Of a DNA stretch of 64,000 nucleotides, positions 8,241-17,180 are shown piece after piece. The notes under the pieces are model-generated. The model was not told the origin of the DNA and did not search any database. It saw only the letters and a program-made list of their open reading frames with translations. Position 1 is the stretch's first letter, and every line of letters starts with the position of its first letter. The position numbers and the translations under genes were made by a program. This DNA comes from Georgenia satyanarayanai (GTDB lineage Bacteria > Actinomycetota > Actinomycetes > Actinomycetales > Actinomycetaceae). The stretch lies in NCBI RefSeq assembly GCF_009193135.1, contig NZ_VUKC01000004.1:62001-126000 (forward strand), in the 5' to 3' direction.

Positions 8241-9251
8241 ATGTCAGCGACGAGTGAGTCCGGCGCAGCGGCGGCACCGGCGGCCGTCGTCCGGCGCGAG
8301 CGGCTGGGCCGTGCGCTGCGCAACCCGGTCATCGGGCCGCTGGGGGCGCTCGTCATCGCGATCGTCGTCTTCACCCTGACGACCGACACCTTCGCCACCG
8401 TCGGCAACGCCTCCCTCATCCTCCAGCAGTCCATCGTCATCGGGACGCTGGCCCTGGGGCAGACGCTCATCATCCTCACCGCCGGCATCGACCTCGCCAA
8501 CGGCGCGATCGCGGTGCTCGGCACGATCGTCATGGCCAAGCACGTGGTCAACGGCGGGGACCCGCTGCTCGCGCTCGTGCTCGGCCTGGCGATCACCATG
8601 CTCCTCGGCACGGTCAGCGGCCTGCTCGTCACCCGCCTCGGGTTGCCGCCGTTCATCGTCACCCTCGGGATCCTCACCGTGACGTACGCCCTCGCTCGCC
8701 TCTACGCCGAGTCACGCAGCTACCCGGTGGCGGACCGGCTGCTGCGGATCTGGGGGGAGGGGACGACGGTCGCGGGCGTGCGCATCACCTGGGGCTCCTT
8801 CCTCCTGCTCGCGCTCTTCGCGCTCTTCTGGTTCATGCTCGGCCGCACCGCGTGGGGGCGGCACGTGTACGCGGTCGGCAACGCTCCCGAGGCGGCCCGG
8901 CTCACCGGGATCAACACGCGGCGCACCGTGCTGTCGGTCTACGTCGCCGCCGGGGCGCTCTACGGCATCGCGGCGTGGCAGGCGCTCGGCCGCATCCCCA
9001 ACGCAGACCCGAACGCCTACCAGACCGGCAACCTCGACAGCATCACCGCCGTCGTCATCGGGGGGACGAGCCTGTTCGGCGGCCGGGGCAGCGTCATCGG
9101 CACGCTCATCGGGACCCTCGTCGTCGGTGTCCTGCGCTCCGGCCTCACGCAGGCCGGGATCGACAACCTCTACCAGGACGTCGCCACCGGCGTCCTCGTC
9201 ATCGTCGCCGTCTCCCTGGACCAGATCTCCCGCCGGAGGGCCGCCCGATGA
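8241..9251 (+). CDS. Sugar ABC transporter permease (FrcC/RbsC-like)
   Basis: A 336-residue integral membrane protein of the BPD_transp_2 type with roughly 9-10 helices. Conserved blocks are TAGIDLANGAIAVLGTIVMA after helix 2, GLPPFIVTLG, GRTAWGRHVYAVGNAPEAAR (the loop contacting the ATPase), ITAVVIGGTSLFGGRGS and the terminal LDQISRRRAAR. It forms the sugar channel as a homodimer. It follows the binding protein by 30 bases and overlaps the ATPase start by 4 bases (ATGA). Confidence 0.94.
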   Translation: MSATSESGAAAAPAAVVRRERLGRALRNPVIGPLGALVIAIVVFTLTTDTFATVGNASLILQQSIVIGTLALGQTLIILTAGIDLANGAIAVLGTIVMAKHVVNGGDPLLALVLGLAITMLLGTVSGLLVTRLGLPPFIVTLGILTVTYALARLYAESRSYPVADRLLRIWGEGTTVAGVRITWGSFLLLALFALFWFMLGRTAWGRHVYAVGNAPEAARLTGINTRRTVLSVYVAAGALYGIAAWQALGRIPNADPNAYQTGNLDSITAVVIGGTSLFGGRGSVIGTLIGTLVVGVLRSGLTQAGIDNLYQDVATGVLVIVAVSLDQISRRRAAR

Positions 9252-10036
9252 ACGACGACGGCGTCCCCGTCCTCGAGGGACGCGCCCTGAGCAAGTCCTA
9301 CGGGCACGTCCGGGCCATGTCCGAGGCCGACTTCGAGCTCCGCGCCGGGGAGGTGCTCGCCGTCGTCGGGGACAACGGCGCAGGCAAGTCGACGCTCATC
9401 AAGGCGCTCTCCGGCGCGCTCGTCCCGGACGCGGGCGAGATCCGGATGAACGGCGAACCGGTGACGTTCCGTTCCCCGCTCGAGGCACGGCATCGGGGGA
9501 TCGAGACGGTCTACCAGGACCTCGCGGTGGCGCCGGCGCTCGACATCGCCACCAACCTGTTCCTCGGGCGGGAGCTACGCCGCCCGGGGATCGCCGGCCG
9601 GCTCTTCCGGGTCCTCGACGCAGGCGCGATGCGGACCGAGGCGAAGCGGCAGCTCGACGCGCTCGGGGTGCGGATACCGGACGTCCGGCAGCCCGTGGAG
9701 ACGCTGTCCGGCGGTCAGCGCCAGAGCGTGGCGGTGGCGCGCGCCGCGGCCTTCGGCACCCGGCTCGTCATCATGGACGAGCCGACCGCCGCGCTCGGCG
9801 TGCGCGAGTCCGGGATGGTCCTCGACCTCATCCGGCGCATCCGCGACCGTGGGCTGCCCGTCGTCCTCATCTCCCACAACATGCCCCAGGTGTTCGAGAT
9901 CGCCGACCGGATCCACATCCACCGGCTCGGTCGTCGCGCCGCCGTCGTGCGGCCGGGGGAGAGCTCGATGAGGGAGGTCGTGGAGATCATGACGGGCGCG
10001 ACCGAGGCGGCCGCGGGCAGGGGCGGCTCCGCGTGA
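9248..10036 (+). CDS. Sugar ABC transporter ATP-binding protein, single NBD (FrcA-like)
   Basis: A 262-residue ATPase beginning MNDDGVPVLEGRALSKSYG. Walker A is GDNGAGKST (about residue 40), the signature LSGGQRQSVAVARA, Walker B LVIMDEPTAALG, and the switch His lies in LISHNM. Unlike RbsA/XylG-type partners it has only one nucleotide-binding domain, as FrcA does, so two copies should power the dimeric permease. A CCGGAGGG ribosome site lies inside the permease end. The start overlaps the permease stop, and its own stop overlaps the kinase start (GTGA), so all four genes are co-translated. Confidence 0.94.
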   Translation: MNDDGVPVLEGRALSKSYGHVRAMSEADFELRAGEVLAVVGDNGAGKSTLIKALSGALVPDAGEIRMNGEPVTFRSPLEARHRGIETVYQDLAVAPALDIATNLFLGRELRRPGIAGRLFRVLDAGAMRTEAKRQLDALGVRIPDVRQPVETLSGGQRQSVAVARAAAFGTRLVIMDEPTAALGVRESGMVLDLIRRIRDRGLPVVLISHNMPQVFEIADRIHIHRLGRRAAVVRPGESSMREVVEIMTGATEAAAGRGGSA

Positions 10037-10677
10037 CCGGGGCCCCCGTACCTCCTCCGGAGGTTCTCACCGCCGAGCTGCTCGAGCGGGTCCGGGCGGT
10101 CATCGACCGGGGCGGACGGCGCATCCTCGGGATCACGGGGGCGCCGGGTGCCGGCAAGTCGACCCTGGCTCACGCCGTCGTCGACGCGCTCGGTGACGAG
10201 GCGTGCCTCGTGGGGATGGACGGGTTTCACCTCGCCCAGGCCGAGCTCGTACGCCTGGACCGCCGCGAGCGGAAGGGGGCACCGGACACCTTCGACGCGC
10301 TCGGCTATGTCGCCCTGCTGCGCCGGCTGCGCGCGGCCGACGAGCGGACGGTCTACGCGCCGGTCTTCGACCGGTCCCTCGAGGAACCGATCGCCTGCGC
10401 GGTCCCGGTGCCGCGCGAGGTGCCCCTCGTCGTCACCGAGGGCAACTACCTCCTCGTCGCGGACGGCGACTGGGCCGAGGTGGGACCGCTGCTCGACGAG
10501 AGCTGGTACGTCGAGCCACCGGAGGACGTGCGCATCGCGAGGCTCATCGCCCGGCACGAGGCCTACGGCCGGTCGCCGGAGGAGGCCCGCGAACGTTCGC
10601 TCGGCTCCGACCAGCGCAACGCCGAGGTCATCGCCGCGACGCGCCGGCGTGCCGACGTCGTCGTCGAGCTCGGCTGA
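10033..10677 (+). CDS. Nucleoside/nucleotide kinase family protein (FrcK/PanK-uridine-kinase-like)
   Basis: A 214-residue P-loop kinase with Walker A GAPGAGKST (about 38-46), MDGFHLAQAELVRLDRRERK (substrate and metal region), KGAPDTFDALGY, VTEGNYLL and a lid-like RLIARHEAYGRSPEEA. These blocks define the uridine-kinase/phosphoribulokinase-like group. Its relatives include the kinase encoded last in frcBCAK. It overlaps the ATPase gene by 4 bases, so it very likely phosphorylates the sugar brought in by this importer; the exact sugar is inferred, not seen. The start is the overlapping GTG. Confidence 0.88.
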   Translation: MTGAPVPPPEVLTAELLERVRAVIDRGGRRILGITGAPGAGKSTLAHAVVDALGDEACLVGMDGFHLAQAELVRLDRRERKGAPDTFDALGYVALLRRLRAADERTVYAPVFDRSLEEPIACAVPVPREVPLVVTEGNYLLVADGDWAEVGPLLDESWYVEPPEDVRIARLIARHEAYGRSPEEARERSLGSDQRNAEVIAATRRRADVVVELG

Positions 10678-10707
10678 CACGCCCAGCGCGGCCGCCGCGC
10701 CGGTGTC
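10676..10707 (+). terminator. Candidate terminator hairpin after the Frc-like operon
   Basis: GACAC...GCGCGG pairs with CCGCGC...GTGTC around the kinase stop codon, with an internal bulge. There is no T-run, as usual in very GC-rich genomes. Confidence 0.35.
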
Positions 10708-10758
10708 GGTGGGAGGAACTAGCGTCTGGCACAGCACACACTGACAAGGGGGCCAGTC

Positions 10759-12396
10759 ATGACCCAGCGACCCGTGCCGGGCGACCACCTGCGCGACTAC
10801 TCACCGCGCCCACGCAGCGGCGACGACGAGGGCGGCCGCTCCCCGGGTGAGCGCGCCGAGCCGCTCAGGCGGACCACCTGGCGCAACCGTCTCCTCGGCC
10901 TGGCGGCCGGGCTCGGCGGTGGCCTCCTCGTGTTCCTCCTGCTCCCCGACGACCTCGCCGTCTCCGCCCGCGTCACCGCCGCCACCGCCGTCCTCATGGG
11001 CCTGTGGTGGATGACCGAGGCGATCCCGATCCCGGCGACGGCGCTCGTCCCGCTCGTCGTCTTCCCCATCTTCAACGAGACGACGGCCGAGGACGGGACC
11101 ACCAGTCCGGTCACCGTCGACCAGGTGGGCGCCTCCTACGGCAACAACATCATCTTCCTCTTCATGGGCGGCTTCCTCCTCGCCCTCGCGATGCAGCGGT
11201 GGAACCTGCACCGGCGCATCGCCCTGGTCACCGTGCGGGCGATGGGGACGAGCCCGTCGATGGTCGTGGCCGGCTTCATGGTCGCGACCGCGTTCCTGTC
11301 CATGTGGGTGTCCAACACCGCGACCGCCGTCATGATGCTGCCGATCGGCGTCTCGGTGCTCCTGCTCGTCGCCAACCTCAAGGGCGCCCCGGCCGGCGGG
11401 CCGGGTGCCGGTGAGACGGACCTGCAGTCCGAGGAGGTCAAGGAGCACGTCATCGAGTCGACGTTCGGCACCGCGCTCATGCTCGGCATCGCCTACGCCG
11501 CCTCGATCGGCTCGCTCTCCACCATCATCGGCACGCCGCCCAACACGCTGCTGGTCGGCTACCTCGCGGACAACCACGACATCCAGATCGGCTTCGGGCA
11601 GTGGATGCTGGTCGGTCTGCCGCTCGCGGTCGTCTTCCTCACGATCTGCTGGTTCGTCCTCACCAAGGTGCTCTTCAAGCCGGAGATCACGGAGATCCCC
11701 GGGGGCCGCGACCTCATGAACGAGGAGCTGGCCAAGCTCGGACCGATGTCCAGCGGTGAGAAGCGGGTCCTGGCGCTGTTCGTCCTGGCGGCAGCGTCGT
11801 GGGTGGCGATCCCGCTCGTCCTCGACGAGCCCTTCATCTCCGACGCCGGCATCGCGATGGCTATCGGGCTGCTCCTGTTCCTGTGCCCCTCCGGCAGTGG
11901 CCGCGGCGTGCGGCTGCTCGACTGGGAGAGTGCGGTCAAGCTGCCCTGGGGCGTGCTGCTCCTCTTCGGCGGCGGGCTCGCGCTGTCCTCGCAGTTCGGC
12001 TCGAGCGGGCTGACGGCCTGGATCGGTGAGCAGGCGGAGGCGCTGGGTGGGGCGCCGGTCGTCCTCGTGGTGGTCGTGCTCGTCGCGCTGGTCATCTTCC
12101 TCACCGAGCTCACCTCGAACACGGCGACGGCGGCGACCTTCCTGCCCGTCGTGGGTGGCCTGGCGATCGGCATCGACATGCCGGTCCTGCTCGCCACGAT
12201 CCCGGTGGCCATCGCCGCGACCTGCGCGTTCATGCTGCCGGTCGCCACCCCGCCCAATGCGATCGCCTACGGCTCGGGCTACGTCACCATCCCGCAGATG
12301 ATGAAGGGTGGCATCTGGCTCAACCTCATCGGCGTCGTCCTCATCACGCTCACCGCGATGACCCTCGCCGTGTGGGTGTTCGGGATCGTGTACTGA
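10759..12396 (+). CDS. SLC13/DASS family sodium:dicarboxylate or sulfate symporter
   Basis: A 545-residue membrane protein with a polar 40-residue N-terminus, then about 11-12 hydrophobic segments. The two SNT motifs that form the sodium and carboxylate site in VcINDY are present: SNTATAVMMLP after helix 4 and TSNTATAATFLP in the second half. The paired TPPN motifs (GTPPNTLL and ATPPNAIAYGSG) are also present. It probably imports C4-dicarboxylates or citrate; sulfate is the alternative. AAGGGGG lies 7 nt before the ATG. The gene stands alone after the Frc-like operon and converges on the large secreted dehydrogenase. Confidence 0.92.
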   Translation: MTQRPVPGDHLRDYSPRPRSGDDEGGRSPGERAEPLRRTTWRNRLLGLAAGLGGGLLVFLLLPDDLAVSARVTAATAVLMGLWWMTEAIPIPATALVPLVVFPIFNETTAEDGTTSPVTVDQVGASYGNNIIFLFMGGFLLALAMQRWNLHRRIALVTVRAMGTSPSMVVAGFMVATAFLSMWVSNTATAVMMLPIGVSVLLLVANLKGAPAGGPGAGETDLQSEEVKEHVIESTFGTALMLGIAYAASIGSLSTIIGTPPNTLLVGYLADNHDIQIGFGQWMLVGLPLAVVFLTICWFVLTKVLFKPEITEIPGGRDLMNEELAKLGPMSSGEKRVLALFVLAAASWVAIPLVLDEPFISDAGIAMAIGLLLFLCPSGSGRGVRLLDWESAVKLPWGVLLLFGGGLALSSQFGSSGLTAWIGEQAEALGGAPVVLVVVVLVALVIFLTELTSNTATAATFLPVVGGLAIGIDMPVLLATIPVAIAATCAFMLPVATPPNAIAYGSGYVTIPQMMKGGIWLNLIGVVLITLTAMTLAVWVFGIVY

Positions 12397-12418
12397 GGCG
12401 TCGCCGGCGCCGGGCAGC

Positions 12419-12468
12419 GGGGAGCCCCCGGGCGTGACCGGTACACCGGCCACGACCCGGAGGCCCCC
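12419..12468. terminator. Bidirectional terminator hairpin between convergent genes
   Basis: A long imperfect inverted repeat (left arm GGGAGCCCCCGGGCGTGACC, right arm its near-complement) fills the 77 bases between the symporter stop and the stop of the convergent secreted dehydrogenase. It should serve both transcripts. Confidence 0.6.
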
Positions 12469-12473
12469 TCACC

Positions 12474-15400
12474 TCAGCGGATGCTCTGCAGGGTCACCGC
12501 CTCCCGGCCCGCGACCCGGCCCACCTCGCTGCGAGCGGCAGCCCGCACGATCGCGTCGCGCTCGCGCACGCTGAGGACGCCGTCGGCCGTCAGGTCGGCG
12601 GCCACGTCACCGACGTACCGGACGAACGCGCCGGAGCTCGCCCACCCGTCCCCGTCGTCGATGAGGTCGTTCACCGTGCAGCCGTCGTCCAGCTCGTAGT
12701 TCGGGACCCGGCTGTCGACTCCGCCGATGACCACGGTCTCCCGGCCGTCCGGGTCGGGGCACTCGCCCGGCTGCTCGCCGGTGATGGTGAACTCGACCGT
12801 CTGCCAGTCCTCGACGTTGCCGGCGACGTCGGAGGAGCGGAACTCGACCGAGTACGCGCCCTCCTCGGTGAAGCTCAGCGGGCCGCTGTAGGTGCTGTGC
12901 TCCTCCTCGCCGGCGAGCCGCCAGTGCGTCTGCGCGACGCCGGACGTGGCATCCCGGGCCGCCAGGCCCAGGGTGACCTCGCCGGTGTAGGCGTCGCCGC
13001 CCTGCTCGCCCTCGAGGGTGGCCTCGGTGACGGCGGGTGTCTGGTCGATGAGGAACTCGATCTCCGAGATGCCCGTCTCTGCCCCGCCGCCCGCGCCCTC
13101 GGCCGGCGTGACCTCGAACGTCGCGACCATGCCCCGCCACGTCGTCGGGTCGTCGGGGTCGATGAGGGACGCGTGCGGCGTGCAGTAGACGTAGAACGTC
13201 CCCACCTCGGTCGCCTCGAAGTAGAACGGGTCGTCCTCCCAGTCCGAGGCCTCCGGACGGGACGCCAGCACGGTGGCCTCGTCGTCGGTGATGACGACGT
13301 CGTGCGGGTAGCCGGGCACGTACTGGAACTTGACCGTGTCCCCCTGCTCGACGGAGAACTCCGTCTCGCTGAACCCGAAGCCGCCGCTGCCGACGAGGAT
13401 CTCCTTCTCGCTCGGCTCGCCGCCACCGCCGTCGAGCACGGCGCGGTAGTCGATGTTGTAGACGCCGTCCTCGTCGAAGGTGACCGGCTCGGTCCACGTC
13501 CGCCACTGCGACTCGTCGGTGCGCGGGCGCCACTGCAGCTCGGCCGCCGGGTCGTTCGACTCGAGGGTGAGCGTGACGGGGGAGACGTACCAGGGCGGGT
13601 TGCCGTCCGGCTCCCCGGGCGACAGCGACGCCTCGACCGTGAGCTCCGGCGCCTCGGTGAGGTCCTTGATCCACACGTTGCGGAACTCGACCGACTCCCC
13701 GGCCGCCTGGCCGGAGGAGTGGTTCTGCAGCCCGACGAAGCCCTCGAGACCGCGGCTGCCGTCACCGGTGTAGGTCGCGACCTCCACCCCGTTGACCGTC
13801 ACCCGGTAGTCCTGACCGACGGCCTCGATCTCCATGGTGTTCCACTCGCCGACCGGGTTGGTGGCGAGCGGGTCGGCCCCGGCGAAGGTGTAGACCGCGC
13901 CGGTCCGGCCCAGCGGGTCGTCGGTGGCCTCGTAGATCTGGATCTCGTACCCCTCGTCCACCGGGCCCCACGGGTCACCCTCCGGGTCCGGGAAGCGGAC
14001 GAAGACGCCGGAGTTGTCGGCGGGGTCCTGCACGCGGAAGTCCACGCGCATCGAGAAGTCCTCGTAGGTCTGCTGGTCGTACCAGAGCAGGCCCATGCCG
14101 CCGTAGGGCTGGAGCAGGCCGCAGTCGCTGACGTCGAAGCCCCCGGGGCCCGCCTGCGTCCACCCCTCGAGGCTCTCGCCGTCGAAGAGCGAGACGTAGC
14201 CCTCGGGCGGCGTCTGCGCGTCCGGGCAGGTGCCGGCGCCGAGCTCCTCCACCCAGATGTCCCGGAAGAACACGTTGTCCTCGACCCGGTTGTTCTGGAT
14301 GCCGATGTACCCCGAGGAGAGGTCCCGGCCCAGGTCGCCCGGGTCCTCGTACTCGTTGACGAGGACGTCGTTGATCCACACCTTGACCATCGGGTCGTCG
14401 ACCTCGATGACCATCTCGTTCCACTCACCCGCCACCGTCGGGAAGGACGTGGGTGCCTGGTAGGTGTAGATCGAGCCGGTCTTCGAGCTGTCGGCGGCGT
14501 TCGGGCTGCCGCCCGTGTCGTCGATGTTGATCTCGTAGCCCTGGCGCACCCCGACCCACGGGTCGTCGCCCGGGTCGGGGAACCCGAAGAAGACACCGGA
14601 GTTGTCGGCCTCGGTCACGGCCTTGAAGCCCACGTGCAGCCGGTAGGACTCGAACTCCTCGTCGAACCACAGCATGCCCAGACCCTCGGGGTCACCGACG
14701 GTCTCCAGGGCACACGTCCCGTCACGGTCCTCGTCCGGGACGACGGCGAACCCACCGGGTCCGGCCTGTCGCCAGCCGTCCAGCGTCGCGCCGTCCCACA
14801 GCACCCGGGAGCCCGGGTCCGGCTCCGGAGCCGCGCACACCGGCTCACCCGGGTTCGCCGTCTCGCACAGCGAGAAGTCGCGGAACGTCGCGGTGAGCGG
14901 CTCGGCGATCTCGTCCGGGCCGTGCACGGCGAAGAAGCCGAGCTGCGGCGTGTCGTAGCTCGCGACCGGCGCGGGGCGTCCGACGTTCACCCACGCGCTG
15001 CCGTCGCGGGAGTACGCGGCGGCGACGTTCTCGCCGTCGCTCGTCAGGCGCAGCGTGACGGTGCGCGGTGCGTCGACCACCGTGGGGTTGTCGACACCGC
15101 CCTGGTACCGGATCTCCCCGTCCTGGTGGTAGAGGTACTCGAACCGGCCGTCGGTGCTGGAGCCGTAGGGCGGGAAGTACGCGAGCTTGGTGAAGTTCTC
15201 GTCGTCGTCGTAGACGATGAAGCCGGCCTGGTCGTGGTTGGTCGCGCCCGCCGGCATGTCGACGGTCACCTCCGAGGTCCACCGTCCCTCGGGCATGTCG
15301 GTGAGGACGAGGTTCTGCGCGTCGGTGACGATGTTGCCGCTCAGGTGGTTGCTGATCATGTCGCCCTGGAGCATGTCGATCTCCAGCGCGCCGTCTGCCT

Positions 15401-17045
15401 GGCGGTAGCCGTCGGTGTTCTCCCGCACGATGGTCGACCAGCGCTCGCGGTCGAGGTCGGTGCCCTCGAAGCCGTCGGCCACGCACTGCCCGGGCTCGGG
15501 CTCCTCGCTGCCGGCGACGTGGTCGACCCGGTAGAGCGCCTGGTTCGCGTTGTCACCGAAGCCGCCGCCCTCGAGGACGTAGAGCGAGCCGTCCGGCCCG
15601 AACTGGCCGTCCATGAGACCCGCCCAGTACTCGCCGGGCATGAAGTCGTCGATCGCGGTGATCTCCTCGTCCTCACCGAGCTCGGCCGTCTTGATGTGGC
15701 CGCGGTGGTAGTCGAGGAGGAACCAGCGCCCGTCGTAGTGCTCGGGGAACTTCGTGTCCGAGTCGAGGGACTCGTCGAAGCGGTAGACCGGGCCCGACAT
15801 CGGGCCGCCCGCGCCCGACCCCATGTCGAGGAAGGGCTCGGGGATCGGGTTGACCTGGCCGTCGGGCATGCCGACCCAGGTCTCGGGCCAGTTCGCCCAG
15901 CTGCGCGGGTAGTAGATCGTCGCGGGCTTGACCGGCGGCAGCTGCTCGAGCCCGGTGTTGTTCGGGGAGTCGTTGACCGGGCCGTTCTCGCAGTCGTAGA
16001 AGTCCCCGAGCGGCTCGTTGGTGACGTAGTCCCACGGCCGGTAGGGGTAGTTGTTCCCGATGCAGAACGGGTACCCGAAGTTCGCCGGCTCGGAGGTGAC
16101 CATGTACTGGTCGAAGCCCCACGGGCCGCGCTCGGTCCACTCACCGAGCCGGTCGGGGCCGTAGTTGCCGATGTGGAGGCGGTCGGTCGCCGGGTCGATG
16201 GAGATGCGGAAGGGGTTGCGGAACCCCATCGCGTAGATCTCCGGCCGCGTCAGCTCGCCGTCGTACTCGTCGGCTGGGAAGAGGTTGTCCTCCGGGACCG
16301 TGTACGTGCCGTCGGGCTGCGGCGTGATCCGCAGGATCTTGCCGCGCAGGTCGTTGGTGTTGCCCGAGGTGCGGCGGTCGTCGTTGTACCAGTGCGTGGG
16401 GCGCGAGTCGATCGGGGAGTACTGGTCGTTGAGGTCGGGTGTGCCCTCGTCACCGGTGCTGAGGTACAGGTTGCCCGCGGAGTCGAAGTCGATGTCACCG
16501 CCCAGGTGGCAGCAGTTGGTCTTCTCGTACGGGACCGTGAGGAGCACGTCCTCCGAGGCGACGTCGATCGTGTCGCCCTCGGTGTCGAACCGGGCGAGGA
16601 CGTTGTGGTCGTCCTCCCGGCTCGTGTAGAAGGCGTACACCCACCCGTTGTCCTCGAACTGCGGGTCCAGGGCGAGCCCGAGGAGGCCGCCCTCCTGGTT
16701 CTTCGAGCCCTCGATGTCCGGGCGCGAGGGCAGCGGGTGGTCGTCGTAGACGCTCAGCTCCGCGGCGACCGTCACCTCCTCCGTGCCCGGGTCGTAGACG
16801 CGGACGACGCCGTCACGGCTGGTCGTGAAGATCCGACCGTCCGGGGCGATGTCCATCGTCATCGGTTGCGGCACGGACGCGACCCGCACCTTCTCGAACT
16901 CGTCGGTCGCGGACGCCTCCGCGAACGATGCTGGTGCTGCGCCGTCCTCCGGCGCGTCGGTCGGCTGCGCGCCGACGGGTGTGGTCAACAACAACGACAT
17001 GAGCAACGGAAATGACAACACTCCCGCTATGGAACGCTTACTCAT
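12474..17045 (-). CDS. Secreted multidomain PQQ-type sugar dehydrogenase / DUF1080 x2 / cupredoxin protein
   Basis: A 1523-residue exported protein; the ATG follows GGAGGGG. Approximate order: signal peptide 1-27 (TTPVGAQ); glucose/sorbosone dehydrogenase beta-propeller 45-505 (EGGLLGLALDPQF, NCCHLGGDIDFDSAGNLY, GFRNPFRISIDP); a GH43_C2/DUF1349-like sandwich 521-725; two DUF1080 (3-keto-disaccharide hydrolase type) domains 743-937 and 947-1130, each with LWDG/LFDG...GW and ADNSGVF; an Ig-like part; a type I copper domain about 1218-1315 with His (GYPHDVV), Cys and His (YVYCTPHAS) and Met (RGMVATFEV); an OmpL47-like domain; and a C-terminal module rich in Arg/Ala. There is no wall anchor. Inference: it oxidises a sugar or glycoside outside the cell, passes electrons to the cupredoxin, and may cleave the keto product. 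Confidence 0.87.
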   Translation of the reverse strand: MSKRSIAGVLSFPLLMSLLLTTPVGAQPTDAPEDGAAPASFAEASATDEFEKVRVASVPQPMTMDIAPDGRIFTTSRDGVVRVYDPGTEEVTVAAELSVYDDHPLPSRPDIEGSKNQEGGLLGLALDPQFEDNGWVYAFYTSREDDHNVLARFDTEGDTIDVASEDVLLTVPYEKTNCCHLGGDIDFDSAGNLYLSTGDEGTPDLNDQYSPIDSRPTHWYNDDRRTSGNTNDLRGKILRITPQPDGTYTVPEDNLFPADEYDGELTRPEIYAMGFRNPFRISIDPATDRLHIGNYGPDRLGEWTERGPWGFDQYMVTSEPANFGYPFCIGNNYPYRPWDYVTNEPLGDFYDCENGPVNDSPNNTGLEQLPPVKPATIYYPRSWANWPETWVGMPDGQVNPIPEPFLDMGSGAGGPMSGPVYRFDESLDSDTKFPEHYDGRWFLLDYHRGHIKTAELGEDEEITAIDDFMPGEYWAGLMDGQFGPDGSLYVLEGGGFGDNANQALYRVDHVAGSEEPEPGQCVADGFEGTDLDRERWSTIVRENTDGYRQADGALEIDMLQGDMISNHLSGNIVTDAQNLVLTDMPEGRWTSEVTVDMPAGATNHDQAGFIVYDDDENFTKLAYFPPYGSSTDGRFEYLYHQDGEIRYQGGVDNPTVVDAPRTVTLRLTSDGENVAAAYSRDGSAWVNVGRPAPVASYDTPQLGFFAVHGPDEIAEPLTATFRDFSLCETANPGEPVCAAPEPDPGSRVLWDGATLDGWRQAGPGGFAVVPDEDRDGTCALETVGDPEGLGMLWFDEEFESYRLHVGFKAVTEADNSGVFFGFPDPGDDPWVGVRQGYEINIDDTGGSPNAADSSKTGSIYTYQAPTSFPTVAGEWNEMVIEVDDPMVKVWINDVLVNEYEDPGDLGRDLSSGYIGIQNNRVEDNVFFRDIWVEELGAGTCPDAQTPPEGYVSLFDGESLEGWTQAGPGGFDVSDCGLLQPYGGMGLLWYDQQTYEDFSMRVDFRVQDPADNSGVFVRFPDPEGDPWGPVDEGYEIQIYEATDDPLGRTGAVYTFAGADPLATNPVGEWNTMEIEAVGQDYRVTVNGVEVATYTGDGSRGLEGFVGLQNHSSGQAAGESVEFRNVWIKDLTEAPELTVEASLSPGEPDGNPPWYVSPVTLTLESNDPAAELQWRPRTDESQWRTWTEPVTFDEDGVYNIDYRAVLDGGGGEPSEKEILVGSGGFGFSETEFSVEQGDTVKFQYVPGYPHDVVITDDEATVLASRPEASDWEDDPFYFEATEVGTFYVYCTPHASLIDPDDPTTWRGMVATFEVTPAEGAGGGAETGISEIEFLIDQTPAVTEATLEGEQGGDAYTGEVTLGLAARDATSGVAQTHWRLAGEEEHSTYSGPLSFTEEGAYSVEFRSSDVAGNVEDWQTVEFTITGEQPGECPDPDGRETVVIGGVDSRVPNYELDDGCTVNDLIDDGDGWASSGAFVRYVGDVAADLTADGVLSVRERDAIVRAAARSEVGRVAGREAVTLQSIR

Positions 17046-17137
17046 GACCCCTCCACTCTGAGTAGGCAAGGCTGGGCGGCCCCGTGCGTGAGGTCGCCGA
17101 AGCACGCGACGACGACGTCGCGTGGGTGTGGCCGACG

Positions 17138-17162
17138 GGCCGGCACGGTGACCGTGCCGGCC
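17138..17162 (-). terminator. Perfect hairpin downstream of the Gfo/Idh gene
   Basis: GGCCGGCACGGT and ACCGTGCCGGCC form 12-bp perfect arms around one base. The hairpin starts 18 bases past the oxidoreductase stop codon. It may partly separate transcription of the upstream importer operon from the secreted dehydrogenase. Confidence 0.65.
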
Positions 17163-17180
17163 AGTCAGCGGACCGGTCGC

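Noticed and set aside
10711-10758. TAGCGT at 10720 as a promoter for the SLC13 gene
   Set aside because: No -35 at a proper distance and the position is only suggestive; not listed as a feature.
12897-17015. A 1372-codon open frame antisense to the secreted dehydrogenase
   Set aside because: Its product is rich in Arg/Val/Asp without any domain or start signal; long antisense frames are expected in very GC-rich genes.
17046-17180. Separate promoter or small gene between the Gfo/Idh gene and the secreted dehydrogenase
   Set aside because: Only a terminator-like hairpin is clear; no convincing -35/-10 pair or short open frame with a ribosome site was found.
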